In this document: piece after piece, positions 19,275 to 29,382 of the stretch
Numbering within the stretch: the first letter of the stretch is position 1
Layout of the letters: each line of letters opens with the position of its first letter
Assembly: GCA_021396245.1 (NCBI GenBank)
Contig: WNYE01000006.1
Span: 558,001-622,000, forward strand
Direction of reading: 5' to 3'
Source of the DNA: Sporothrix humicola
Taxonomy: Eukaryota; Ascomycota; Sordariomycetes; Ophiostomatales; Ophiostomataceae
DNA length: 64,000 nucleotides
The notes under the pieces: model-generated
The model's database searches: none
Told to the model about the DNA's origin: nothing
Seen by the model: the letters and a program-made list of their open reading frames with translations, nothing else
Program-made: the position numbers and the translations under genes

Positions 19275-19362
19275 TCATATGGTACGCCTACAGACAAAAT
19301 GCCGTCACTTTGTGGGGGTCATATGGTACGCCTACAGACAAAATGCCGTCACTTTGTGGGGG
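19275..19362. repeat. Perfect tandem duplication, 2 x 44 bp
   Basis: Unit 1 (19275-19318) and unit 2 (19319-19362) are identical and begin TCATATGGTACGCC and end TTTGTGGGGG. They adjoin directly, so this is a recent tandem duplication. It does not lie in a supported gene. Confidence 0.97.
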
Positions 19363-20064
19363 GAAATGCGCAGAAGGAGGAGGAGCAAAAAGAAAGAGAC
19401 GCAAAGACGCAACAGACAAGAGAAGCGACACGAGAAGGAGGGTATACGCGACGATAAATGGGAGAGCAGGAGGATGGAAAGTGGAAAATCGCGACAGAAA
19501 TGAGGAGATTCGCAGAAAAATGTCCAATAAGACGACTCGATGAATGCGCAGAGGCAGCCAGCAAGGCACCAGGCATCGACAGAATGCGACGACAGGAAGG
19601 CGGGCGACGATAAAAGGACGATAAAAGGCTTGTCTGGAGGCCCAGAGGCTCAAAGAGGGGCAGCATACATGATGTGCATGCAGCTTTGGCTGTGCGGTCT
19701 TTGCCTCTTTTCCCGCCATTTCCTATTGCTTTTCTGCCCATTTGCATCCCTCAACGACCATATTTTGTCGGCATCCCATCTTCTCCCGTGATCCCACCAT
19801 CCGCAAATTTGGGGGCCGCTGCTGCATTAACGGTAGTTTCCAGTCTTGATTTTCAAGTTCATGAGACCGACAGACACGGACGAATTCCTCGTCCCACAGC
19901 ATAAATCCACGATGCGTTTTCCTCTTCTCTCCGCTAGCGACAGCATGCGCACTTTGACGGGCATTCAACTCCTTTCAAGAGAGCAGCAGGTCTAAAGACT
20001 TTCTTTTCCATGGATTAAAATGCCCAGAAAGCCATTTCCAGTGTTGGTGGTGGGGGTGGACAGC

Positions 20065-20110
20065 ACATGCAAATGCAGCTGCAGAGGCAGATGCAGAAGC
20101 AAATGCAGAC
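20065..20110. repeat. Imperfect hexanucleotide repeat (NNNGCA)
   Basis: The plus strand carries about seven 6-bp units of the type AATGCA, GCTGCA, GAGGCA, GATGCA, GAAGCA. It lies in non-coding sequence. Confidence 0.7.
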
Positions 20111-20682
20111 GGATCCTTCATGGCCAAAGTCGAGGCAGCAACAGCCTACTTCTGCGCGTTGTCTGCTTTTTCTGCGACCTGCCTGCAGTGGTCTTGCGAG
20201 ACCGGCAAATATCAAGTCCGTTCAATCACAGAGCCGCACCCGACACCCTTTTGCAACACAACCAGTTTTTGACTGCTGACCGCAGAGCCTACATATGTCT
20301 GTCTGCTGAACTGACGTTGCATTGCTATATGCAGACTTTGGGCTTGCAGAAAAGGATGAGGAAGAAGTGCAGCGACAAGGTGTCAGACGGAAACAGACCC
20401 AACTTCGAGAACTGACAAGCTCAATGTTTAACATCTCGTGACAGAGCTGTGTTAATGTTGACTTACACGACATTAAAATTAAAAGTAAACAAACTTAGTG
20501 CCACGAATCAAGTGTATCACAAATAAAGCGGTGAGAACTTGCGATGGACTCTTATGGATATCTTATGGTTATGAATTAAATTTTGAGGTAAAATAAACCA
20601 AGGTGAGCAAAGGAATCACTGCCTTGATAAGAATTTATGAAATGCACTTCCTCCTTCATCTGTGTCATCCACAAAGCTCCAT

Positions 20683-22390
20683 TTAATCTTCGTGCATGAA
20701 TTTCTGCAAAAAGGCGTTGTTGGCAATGTAGTAGCGTGCCCGTTTGCCGTAAATCCACAGCGGAATCGTCGTCAAGAGGACGGCCACATAGATGCTGCCC
20801 AGGACCAGAAAGACGTCGAGGGCGCCGCCCGGCTGGGCCAGCCAGGCATTGACAAAGTAGGTGAGGCCAAACGTCAAGAAATTGCGGGCGTTGATGGCCA
20901 CGAACGCCTCCTCGCTGAGCTCGTTGTGGGCGTCGAGAATGTAGGGGAAGACGCTGGCATTCAGGCAGGCCAGGGCCATGTTGGCCAGGCCAAAGCAGAG
21001 GACGGGGCCGGACCAGTGTGTCTTGTAGTGGATAGTAATTCCGAAGCCGTAGAAGCCGACGGCGCCAATGATGAGCGGCAAGATGACCAGAGGCAGGCGG
21101 AACTCGGGCTCGTAGATGCCGCGGTTCTTGCGGGCAAGCCAGACCGTGATGCGGTCGTTGAGCGGGCCGCTGATCAGCTCGCCGAGGAGCGTAAAGATAA
21201 AGGGGGACAACGATATCAAGCCGGTCTGGGAGACGGAAAAGTTGTACGGCGGCTCAGTGAAAATGCTGGCGTTGACGACACTAAAGACGACGATCCACGT
21301 GAGGGTGGCGCCGTACATCAGGAAGCCCCAAAAGACACCAGGATAAAAGAAGATGACAAAGGGGCGAAGGAAGACACGTAGCGGCGGCGTTGTCGAGTAT
21401 ATGCCTGTAAACACTTTCAAGGACCGCAAGAACGAGTGCTTGGCCTCTGTCGGTGCAGCCGATGATTCTAGGTCAATGGCTTGGGAACCTTCATTCGTCG
21501 TCGCTTTTTCAACCTCGTTGGCCTCAACCTGCGTCTTTTCGCCCGGTTGGTACTCGGGGAATCTCTCCGACAGCGGGAGACGTACATAGGCCGTCTCCGG
21601 GACAAACAGAACAACTAGTGGCAGCAGCGCCCCGAAGATGATTGCACACCAGATAAACGTCCAGTGCCAACCCTGGTTTTCGATGATGTAGCCCGCAATC
21701 AGAGCTCCCCCAGAAATACCGCAGAGCAAAAACATGTTCCACACGGCGATGCGTGTTGCTCGCTGGTGCACAAAGTAGAGGTCGGCAATCGTGCACTGAA
21801 CAAGGACTTCGTACGGCGCCATGCCGAACGCGCCCCAGATACGGCTGCCCAGAAAGGAGTTGTAGTCCTTGGCCACGCCGCCCCAGACGCTGGCCGTGAA
21901 CATGATGATGGAGCAGGCAATGTAGACCGGACGACGACCGATCTTTTTAGCAATCGGATTGAAGATGAAAAGCGAAACGCCAATGGCGAAGATGACCCAG
22001 GCAGTGGCTTCGGCGAGTTTGTTGATGCTAATGCCGAGGTCGGCCGAGATGACGACAAAGCCGGGGGAGAGCATGGGGCCGTATGCACCCACGACGCCCG
22101 CCGACAAGCCCGTGATGAGAAGGACAAGGTCCTTTTTCCATGTCGGCCACTACACTGTCAGTATGGAACGGCACAAGAGCCGCAGTAGTTTGTTGACATA
22201 CGTTTAGAGGATCGTTGGGCGAGTTGGTCGGCTGCGGCGACAACACGACGTTGGAAAAGTGGCCGGTGCCGTGGCGAAGTTGATCGGGAGGAATGCGTGC
22301 GTACTCCGCCGGAAGATTAGATCGATCGGCAAGGACGACAGTACCGGGTACGTGTGCCCCTTCTGGGGTCTCCAAAATACCCCAGACCAT
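20683..22390 (-). CDS. DHA1-family MFS drug/metabolite exporter
   Basis: Exon 1 is 22390-22202 and exon 2 is 22149-20683; the 52-nt intron starts GTATGT and ends GTAG, in phase 0. The protein has 551 residues. It opens with MVWGILETPEGAHVPGTVVL and reaches NSPNDPLNWPTWKKDLVLL across the splice, a hallmark stretch of fungal DHA1 drug:H+ antiporters. Helices follow with NPIAKKIGRRPVY in loop 2-3, AFGMAPYEVLVQ in helix 4, GWHWTFIWCAIIFGALLPLVVLFVPETAYVR closing the first half, a charged central loop, and GPLNDRITVWLARKNRG in the second half. It should be in the plasma membrane and export toxic or secondary compounds. It is transcribed divergently from the FAD monooxygenase at 23935, which suggests but does not prove shared regulation. 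Confidence 0.9.
22150..22201 (-). other. Intron of the DHA1 transporter gene
   Basis: This 52-nt intron starts GTATGT and ends GTAG. Its removal joins DPLN to WPTWKKDL, the expected continuous family motif. Confidence 0.88.
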
Positions 22391-23934
22391 GGTGGTGATG
22401 CGGACTTTTCAATGTTGAGCAGTATCGAAGCAAAAAATAAGCTACGAAATATTTACATCCAAGAAGGAAGAAGGTCGTGTTGAAAGACAGCCTTACAACA
22501 CGGGACCTCTCGTATATATGGCCTTGGGACTAAATAACAATTCAATCATACAGATGACTCAATTTCAAGGAGGCAGTGGTCTCCACGTCCCTCGGTTCCC
22601 CTCACTGATTGTGCGTGCAGCTTCATGCACTCCTTGGATCTACAAGACCTCCAAATATGTTACACTAGCGGTAGTATTGGGCCGAGTTCTGGGGGATTGC
22701 CATGAAACGGGCAAAATAGGAATACCTTGAGATGGAGAAATACCTAGAAAGATACAATCTCAACAACAAGGTTGTGTTTTCATCTACCGTGCAGCGGGAC
22801 AGCAATGTGCTCCGAATTTCGCCTGTCTATCACCCAAACGTGGCAATATTGTGGTTGAAAGCTTGACTGGCCGAAGCAGTATGGTCGGTGATAAACTGAC
22901 CAGAAATAGCGTTGTAAAGCTGCATATAAAGACATCATATCCAAAAGCAATCAATGTGCCGTCATTAACCCCTGTCTTCGAGTAAACCCGCCGTCGTATT
23001 CAAACAATCACAAGAGCCATGCAGCTGGTCGACCATTGCCGTCTTGGTATAACGGTCCGTGTCTGTTGCTACAACTCTGAAATACCATTGAAGATCCGAG
23101 ATCGCGAATTAAAATAGACGAAAATCCGAGGAGTCGACAGTGCGGGATTGCCTGTATTGTTCGTATTACTTTTTATCTCTCGAATGCAGCACGGCTGGCA
23201 AAATGGATGACTCCAATCGCGATGGAGATGCGAGGTGTGTGTTGGTACAACTGCCGGCCGCGATAAGTCAACCAGATATCATGGACGTGCGGAGTCGTAA
23301 TTCATAATGATCTGACCATACGACGTAAGGTAATGTTAGCCGGCTCACCTGGTACCTTCTCCTCTTTCCCCAGAATACTTTTTTCTATTGTCACCAAAAC
23401 ATGTCCATTGCGCTTGCGGGGCTTCCCGCGTTGATGCATCTTTTTGGAGAAGCTAGGCGAGAGGCTGCTGACCAAAACACGACAAAGAGGATGGACGCGC
23501 AAGATATGACTCCACGTCTGACTACCTAGACATAAAACGAGTAAACATGTGTATGTCATTAAAAAATCAGGACCTCATTCTTCGCTATTCGGAGGGTGCA
23601 AAGAAGGTAAAATACTGTAAATGGGTGATGTGCGGGGTCAGTTCGGCGTGTTTGTCAGTTTTCAGTCAGAAACTAAAACGCCAGCTAAAGGGATCGCATC
23701 GCGTCGATGCTGCCGGGACAGAAGACCTCCGCATCCGACATCCCACACCAGCGCGGTTCTGATTCTAATACAACCCTCTCCGCACAAGCTCACCAAGATT
23801 GGAAAGTAACGTAATTCAAAAAGAAAATCAAAGAGAAAGCACCACACTACGTCAATACACCACTTCGACCTAGCACACATTTTATTTACTATATTTTTCG
23901 ACTCGTCGACAAACATTCTTAAAGCTTCAAAATC
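22391..23934. other. Divergent promoter region, MFS and FAD monooxygenase
   Basis: This 1.5-kb spacer should carry promoters for both flanking genes. No protein gene is supported in it. It is moderately AT-rich and lacks a recognisable repeat. Confidence 0.45.
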
Positions 23935-25308
23935 ATGTCTACCTCAACACAGCCTACCGCGCCCAAAACGGGCATCCGCGTTATTGTCGTTGGCACCGGT
24001 TTCGCCGGCCTGACAGCCGCCATTGAGTGCCACCGCCAGGGCCACTCGGTGACGGTCCTCGAAAAGTTCCCCGTGCGCAAAGAGCTCGGCGACATTATCA
24101 GTTTCGGGCAAAACTCGAGCCGCATCTTCCGGCGCTGGCCGGGCGTCGCCGCCAAGATCGAGCCGCTGAGCCACCGGGCCAACAGCCTGCAGATCAGGAC
24201 GTTTGACGGGTACCCGCTGCTGCGGCAGGAGTGGGCACAGGACAAAAAAGACTGGGGCGTGCGGTACGACGGCCACCGCGGCGAGCTGCACGGCGTGATG
24301 CTCGACTATGCCGAGAAGGATCTGGGAATCGATATCCGGCTGGGCCACCGGGTGGTGCAGTACTACGAGACGGCAGACTCGGCGGCCGTCGACGTGGAGG
24401 TCGAAGTCGACGGCGCGAAACAGACAAAGCGCATTGAGGGCGACGTTGTGCTGGCTGCCGATGGTGTCCGCTCGCTCGGCCGTACACTTGTCCTGGGTCA
24501 CGAAGACAAGCCGCTGGCCTCTGGCTACGCTATCTACCGCGCCTGGTTTGATGGCTCCGAAATTGCCAAGGATCCACTGACGTCCTTTTTCTACAACAAC
24601 CCCGACGGCGACCAGCACATTTGCTGGATCGGACCCGATGTGCACTTTATCGCCGCCTCGCTCAAAAAGGGCAGCTTCTCATGGGTCTGCACCCACAAAG
24701 ACGAGGCGGACATCGACGAGAGCTGGCAGCTGGAGGCACCCGTCGACGATGCTCGCAAAGTGTTGGTCGGCTATGAGCCGGTCATCCAGCGTATTCTCGA
24801 CCTGACACCGGAGCCACTTGTTGACTGGAAGCTCGTGTACCGCGACCCGTTGCCAACATGGACGAGCCCGCACCGCCGCATTGCTCTGATCGGTGATGCT
24901 GCCCACCCGTTCCTGCCGACATCCATCCAGGGTGCCAGCCAGGCTGTTGAAGACGGTGTGACACTGGGCGTAACACTACGCCGTGCCGGCTCGGCTGCCA
25001 ATGTACCGGAGGCCGTTGCTACCTTTGAGGCTTTGAGATACGAGCGTGTTCGCGCAGCTCAAAAGACGGGCGAGACAACCCGCGACAACTGGCACAAGGC
25101 CGACATGGAGGCCATCAAAGCAAACCCGGAAGCGGTGCGGCTGAGTCGGGAGGCATGGCTCTTGGGTCATGATGCCGAGGCCTATGCCGAGGAGCACTAC
25201 GATGCAACCGTCGAGGTGCTGCGCCGGACGGGGCTACAGGATTTGACAGAGGCTCGCAAGCTCAATGTTCCGGATATGTCGCCTAATGTCAAGGTCAGCA
25301 ATGACTAA
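23935..25308 (+). CDS. FAD-dependent aromatic monooxygenase (salicylate-hydroxylase-like)
   Basis: The product has 457 residues, no intron, and belongs to the class A flavoprotein monooxygenases (PF01494). It has the dinucleotide-binding loop VVGTGFAGLTAAIECHRQGH (Gly20, Gly22, Gly25), the VLEK acidic end of the first Rossmann unit, and YDGHRGELHGVML with the Arg that contacts FAD. Around residue 175 it has VLAADGVRS (DG motif), and from about 320 GDAAHPFLPTSIQGASQAVED (the GD motif contacting FAD ribityl). Family members hydroxylate phenolic acids such as salicylate, or tailor aromatic polyketides, using NAD(P)H and O2; the substrate cannot be told from sequence. No signal peptide or C-terminal membrane anchor is seen. 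It is divergent from an MFS exporter gene. Confidence 0.9.
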   Translation: MSTSTQPTAPKTGIRVIVVGTGFAGLTAAIECHRQGHSVTVLEKFPVRKELGDIISFGQNSSRIFRRWPGVAAKIEPLSHRANSLQIRTFDGYPLLRQEWAQDKKDWGVRYDGHRGELHGVMLDYAEKDLGIDIRLGHRVVQYYETADSAAVDVEVEVDGAKQTKRIEGDVVLAADGVRSLGRTLVLGHEDKPLASGYAIYRAWFDGSEIAKDPLTSFFYNNPDGDQHICWIGPDVHFIAASLKKGSFSWVCTHKDEADIDESWQLEAPVDDARKVLVGYEPVIQRILDLTPEPLVDWKLVYRDPLPTWTSPHRRIALIGDAAHPFLPTSIQGASQAVEDGVTLGVTLRRAGSAANVPEAVATFEALRYERVRAAQKTGETTRDNWHKADMEAIKANPEAVRLSREAWLLGHDAEAYAEEHYDATVEVLRRTGLQDLTEARKLNVPDMSPNVKVSND

Positions 25309-26676
25309 GAAAGGTTGGCAGACAAAAATGCCAAGTGCACAGATGTACCATAGAAACTGGATAGAGTTAAAGTTGAATAGATGTCAATGACTACTAAATA
25401 CATAGCAATTTAAAAAGCAAAGTCCCAATCAGCACTAGAAAGCGGCAAGAGCTTAATGTGCACGAGAGCTGACGTTACTACTCAACACTATTAAAAAGTA
25501 AAAGCACAGTCCCAATCCGCCGTATTGTGGGCAATACAACAGAGCACCTAGAGGAGGGCAATGATGTATTTTATATCTCTTTATACATTCACACACTCGT
25601 TCGGCGAAGTTGATATGGGGCGTAGTCACGAGACACATCTTCCCATTCTTACCCTCAACCACCAGCCATGCACACAAACATGTATCTACATCCAAAACTT
25701 GTTATTGTCGGTGTAGGCATTCACTCTACAAAACGACATGTTCACGATACCTCACATCTGCGCACGTAGCTCTAAAACTACCGCCCAATTTCGATTTCTT
25801 ACCATGACTCTAACACGATACTACCGCATGTTTCAACAGAAATATGAAGCTTCTTTCACAAATATCTATTGTGGAAACATTACCAGTGGCTTAGCCAACT
25901 GCATATGTTTGATGTCGGAGTCTTTTCCGCCAACAAAATGTCCAACGCAACTTAGCACTGCCAAAATGGCGGGTACATTTTGTAACATCATTGTACTACT
26001 CTTCCGCCATTTCGTCGCCCGAATTATGGGATAGCCGCATGTTTCTGTGATCATATCATATCACAGCATCTTGTCATTTTGATTCATCGTTTTCAGAGAA
26101 GTCGCTAACAATCCGATTGGGCCCATCTAGCGACCCTGCACATTGTTTCAAAAATAGGGCTCCTTTGTGGCCGTAATATGGAAGGAGTAGAACGGTGTGA
26201 ATGACAACAACATCAAACATGATGCCAATGCACCGTTAAAAGTAAAACAATTCAATCAACCCCTTCTACCAGCCCCTAATGTAAACAGTCGTGGTCGTTC
26301 TGTTGTAAGTCGCAGTTGCCATTTTCGTGTAATTCAATGGGCCAATCACAGGGCGTGTAAGTCGTTCTTTCCAAGTTGGCAGGGACCCACTTACTCTGCA
26401 GTTGTTCTGTACCCGACCCACACCGCCCGGCAGAATTGCCCACCGCCAAAAAGTTTTAGCTCGCTTTTCAATTTTTTCCCATTGCTTCTTGCTCTTTCCT
26501 GCCCTTTTTGCAGAGGCGGGCAAAATCCCCATACTTTTTCATTCTCATTTTTTCCTGCATCGTCAAAACAGTTCCTTTTACACCAAGCATTCCTACCACG
26601 ACCATCCTCCGATTCCCTTTCGAGCAAGCGGTCCGACTTTCTTTTAGCAACGATCGATTGACCGCCATATCCCAAG
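25309..26676. other. Intergenic between FAD monooxygenase and MAK16
   Basis: No gene is supported in these 1.4 kb. It includes an AT-rich stretch (25370-26100), a short dyad GCCAAAATGGC at 25960-25970, and a pyrimidine-rich segment (26440-26640) before MAK16 that probably contains its transcription start. Confidence 0.45.
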
Positions 26677-27955
26677 ATGGCGTCTGACGAGATCATTTGG
26701 GGCATTATCGACAAGCAGTTCTGCTCGTACAAGCTCAAGTGCGTGCAAAGGCCCCCGTTTTTGACCCTTTCCAACCTGCATTCTGTCCACATCTTCTAAT
26801 ACCGTCGCAGAGCCCCGAGCGGTCAAAACTTCTGCCACAATGAATACAACGTCACAGGTTTCTGCTCCCGGCAGGCCTGCCCGTTGGCCAACTCCAGATA
26901 CGCCACCGTTCGTGCCAACCCAGAGAGTATGTCAACCCCCGACTAAAAACACAAAACACCCATGACCAAACCTCATGCTAACCCCTCCAGCCGGCCGCCT
27001 TTACCTCTACATGAAGACCGTCGAGCGCGCCCATCTGCCATCAAAACTCTGGGAGCGCATCCGCCTGTCCAAAAACTACGCCGAAGCCCTCCAGCAAATC
27101 GACGACCGGCTCATCTACTGGCCCAAGTTCTTGATCCACAAGAGCAAGCAGCGCCTCACCCGCCTCACACAAGTCGCCATCCGCATGCGCAAGATCGCCA
27201 AGGAGGAAGAGCGGTTGGGCGAGAAGATGGTGTCCAAGCTGGCGCCTAAAGTGCGCCACCGCGAGCGGGCGCGCGAGCGCAAGGCCGAGTCGGCGGCCCA
27301 GCTCGAGAAGACGATTGAGCGCGAGCTGCTGCAGCGTCTGCGGTCGGGCACGTACGGCCACGAGCCGCTCAACGTCAGCGAGACCATCTGGAAGAAGGTG
27401 CTGACGGCCATGGAGCGCGAGGACGGTGCGACGCGCGACAAGGACATGGACAAGGGCATTGAGGATGAGGATGAGGAGGAGGGCGAGGACTTTAGCGACG
27501 AGGAGGAGGGCGAGAGCGAGCTCGAGGAAGAGCGCATCAAGGCAAAGAAGGCGACGCGGACGGCACAGGCGATGCGCAACGGCGACGACGAAGAGGACGA
27601 CCTGTCGGACGGCGGCGATGTCGAGTACGTCAGCGACTTTGACGAGAGCGACGAGGAGATTGGCGACATTGAGGACTGGCTCGGCGAGGGCTCGGTCGAC
27701 GACGACGATGAGGACGATGACGAGGAAGACGACGAGGAGGAAGACTCGGAAGAAGAGGAGGAGGAGGAGGAGGAGAACGAAGACGACGGCAAGAAAAAGA
27801 AGTACCAGGTCAAGCTCATCGGCGACAAGCGCAAGCGCGGCCGCGTTACTCGCATGAAGCCGGCCAAGAAGGCTGCCACCAAGGAGAAGATGAAGATGGT
27901 CGTCGACTACACAAACCGCAACAAGCACTCCGAGGCCGAGTCGCTGAGCTTCTAA
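26677..27955 (+). CDS. MAK16: Mak16, 60S ribosome biogenesis factor
   Basis: The three exons 26677-26738, 26811-26926 and 26991-27955 encode 380 residues. Mak16 is an essential nucleolar factor of early 60S pre-ribosomes (with Rpf1 and Nsa1 in yeast). The N-terminus MASDEIIWGIIDKQFCSYKL, the four metal-ligand-like cysteines C16, C29, C39 and C44, and the segments HNEYNVTGFCSRQACPLANS and GRLYLYMKTVERAHLPSKLW match the family closely. The Mak16 C-terminal domain follows (APKVRHRERARERK, LLQRLRSGTYGHEPLNV). From about residue 225 it is very acidic with long Glu/Asp runs, ending in a basic tail (RKRGRVTRMKPAKKAATKEK) suited to nucleolar import. Both introns have GT-AG ends (GTGCGT and GTATGT), and the second has GCTAAC 12 nt before its acceptor. 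The first two exons are too short to appear as obvious ORFs. Confidence 0.95.
26739..26810 (+). other. MAK16 intron 1
   Basis: This 72-nt intron starts GTGCGT and ends CGCAG, phase 2. Splicing rebuilds the KAPSGQNFC motif. Confidence 0.9.
26927..26990 (+). other. MAK16 intron 2
   Basis: This 64-nt intron starts GTATGT, has GCTAAC near its end and finishes TCCAG, phase 1. Splicing rebuilds NPETGRLYLYMK. Confidence 0.92.
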
Positions 27956-28361
27956 GCCAGTCGCCGCCGGCCACTTGCCACCTTTGGGTTATTTTACGGA
28001 CTAAAAAAGCGTTTGATTTCCTTCCTTTCCTTTTGTTTTCTCTTTCATACTTGTCATCACTAGATAGCATTGTTTTGCGCGGGCGGATACGGCCACAAAA
28101 AGGCTTTTCTTCTTTTTCTTCTCTGGGGCACAATACAATTTTGGAACATTCTTGGAAATTGCATGTTTTTGTCTCCATTTGACCTTTTTTTCGTCCCATC
28201 CTTCAACAGTGCTTTTGTGACTCTGGGATGCAGCTTGACTAGTCCGAATCGGGTGGCCCAGTCACTGGGCCACCCGATTCGGACAAAACCCAGCTGCTTC
28301 TTAACTCAAGCCGCCGTACGACGAACTTGACATCCATCTTCCTTTCAACTCGTGCCTCAAC
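27956..28361. other. MAK16 3' flank with hairpin
   Basis: The region is T-rich and probably holds the 3' UTR and polyadenylation signals of MAK16. It contains the perfect 43-bp inverted repeat at 28242-28284. No gene is supported. Confidence 0.5.
28242..28284. repeat. Perfect 21-bp inverted repeat with 1-nt loop
   Basis: The left arm 28242-28262 starts GTCCGAATCGGG. The right arm 28264-28284 is its exact reverse complement, ending CCCGATTCGGAC. Only C28263 lies between them. In DNA this could extrude a cruciform. In RNA it would form a hairpin, although at least three bases would have to stay unpaired in the loop. It lies about 290 bp after MAK16 and 78 bp before the ORF at 28362. Confidence 0.97.
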
Positions 28362-28895
28362 ATGATCCCACAAGAAGCTCTCAGTAACCGTAAATACCAA
28401 TTTACGGGACCCGATAGCGAATATATACGCCATTTGGAGACGAGAGTGGAAGAACTGGAAAGAAGTCTGCAAGCACAATCTCGTTCGCCATCAAACGACC
28501 AGTCGGATCTCGTGGTCCACATAGAAGACCCAACTTCACATCAGATCGAGAGCCTTTTTAATCTTACCAATTCAACGCATGGGACCGAATGCCACCGAGC
28601 AAATCTCAAGCATTGCCCAGTAGATGTCGCCTTAAATGCGGAGATGCTGTTTCGGCCTTGGCAGACGACAAACTTCGTGGCCACGGCAGGCTGTCAAGCA
28701 CGACCAAGATTATCGACAAGCAGACGACGCCCATTTCCCGGTGATGATTATCGCCGCCATCTCGGTAAAGCATCACCATGTGCCGGTTTCAAGAAATTCT
28801 ATTGTCACCAAGACGACACCAAGTATGGAGTATTTCAACACAAAATTGGGCACGCTTCATTTGCTCTCGTGCCATTTCAATCGTCTCTTTGTTAG
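28362..28895 (+). CDS. Doubtful hypothetical protein or gene remnant
   Basis: An ATG-started ORF of 177 codons. The first part is plausible protein: YIRHLETRVEELERSLQAQS is a short amphipathic coiled-coil-like helix, followed by an acidic segment with VVHIEDPTSHQIESLFNL. After about residue 85 the composition changes (many Arg, Cys and His) and looks like translation of non-coding DNA. Adjacent frames at 28580-28960 also contain open stretches, as expected for a gene with frameshifts or an unrecognised intron. I recognise no family. It may be the 5' part of a decayed gene between MAK16 and the HET gene. Confidence 0.3.
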   Translation: MIPQEALSNRKYQFTGPDSEYIRHLETRVEELERSLQAQSRSPSNDQSDLVVHIEDPTSHQIESLFNLTNSTHGTECHRANLKHCPVDVALNAEMLFRPWQTTNFVATAGCQARPRLSTSRRRPFPGDDYRRHLGKASPCAGFKKFYCHQDDTKYGVFQHKIGHASFALVPFQSSLC

Positions 28896-29382
28896 CTCAG
28901 CCTTGTTGAGTGACAAGAAAACGAGGCAGACTCCTGCTGCAACTGCAATTCAGCATTGTGGCTGTGAGCGTCTATTCTGCAGATGCTGAACCCTGCCACT
29001 TCTGTCAAATGGAAATCGAATGCGAACCTGCAGCTGCAGCCAGCGTATGCTCCCCACGCCAGGGTTGCATTGATTTAGCGCTCAGCCAAGCCCAGGCACA
29101 CAGTCTCACAAACGCAGTGCAGAAACCCTCACAAGAAGAGCCTCAACTCGGGCTGGCCCGCCTTGTTTCTGGCTCGATATTTACTTTTCTCAGCATTTGA
29201 CAGCTTCCTTATTTTTCAACTTTGATTTTGTATTGAAGATTCCCAATATCACTCATTTTAAAACTCGAACACTAACCTAATTACAACGTACGCACGACGG
29301 ACGTCCACCTCACGAAACACACAGATCACACAAAGACGAAAGACAGCCGCAAATCGGAGCCCCTCATCTCTCACCTCTCACG
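28896..29382. other. Upstream region of the HET-domain gene
   Basis: No gene is supported. The last 150 bases form an A/C-rich leader ending CTCTCACG before the HET ATG. Confidence 0.45.

Larger units (their letters stand above)
19013..20682. other. Intergenic with tandem 44-bp repeat
   Basis: No gene is supported. The region holds a perfect duplicated 44-mer (19275-19362) and an imperfect hexanucleotide array with GCA every sixth base (about 20065-20110). It is AT-rich from 20460 to 20680, the 3' flank of the MFS gene. Confidence 0.45.

Noticed and set aside
23030..23100. tRNA-like stretch with TGGTATAACGGTC
   Set aside because: A D-arm-like string is present, but no matching B box or acceptor stem was found.
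26197..26661. ORF of 154 codons upstream of MAK16
   Set aside because: It lies in the pyrimidine-rich leader, has no family motif and no coding bias.
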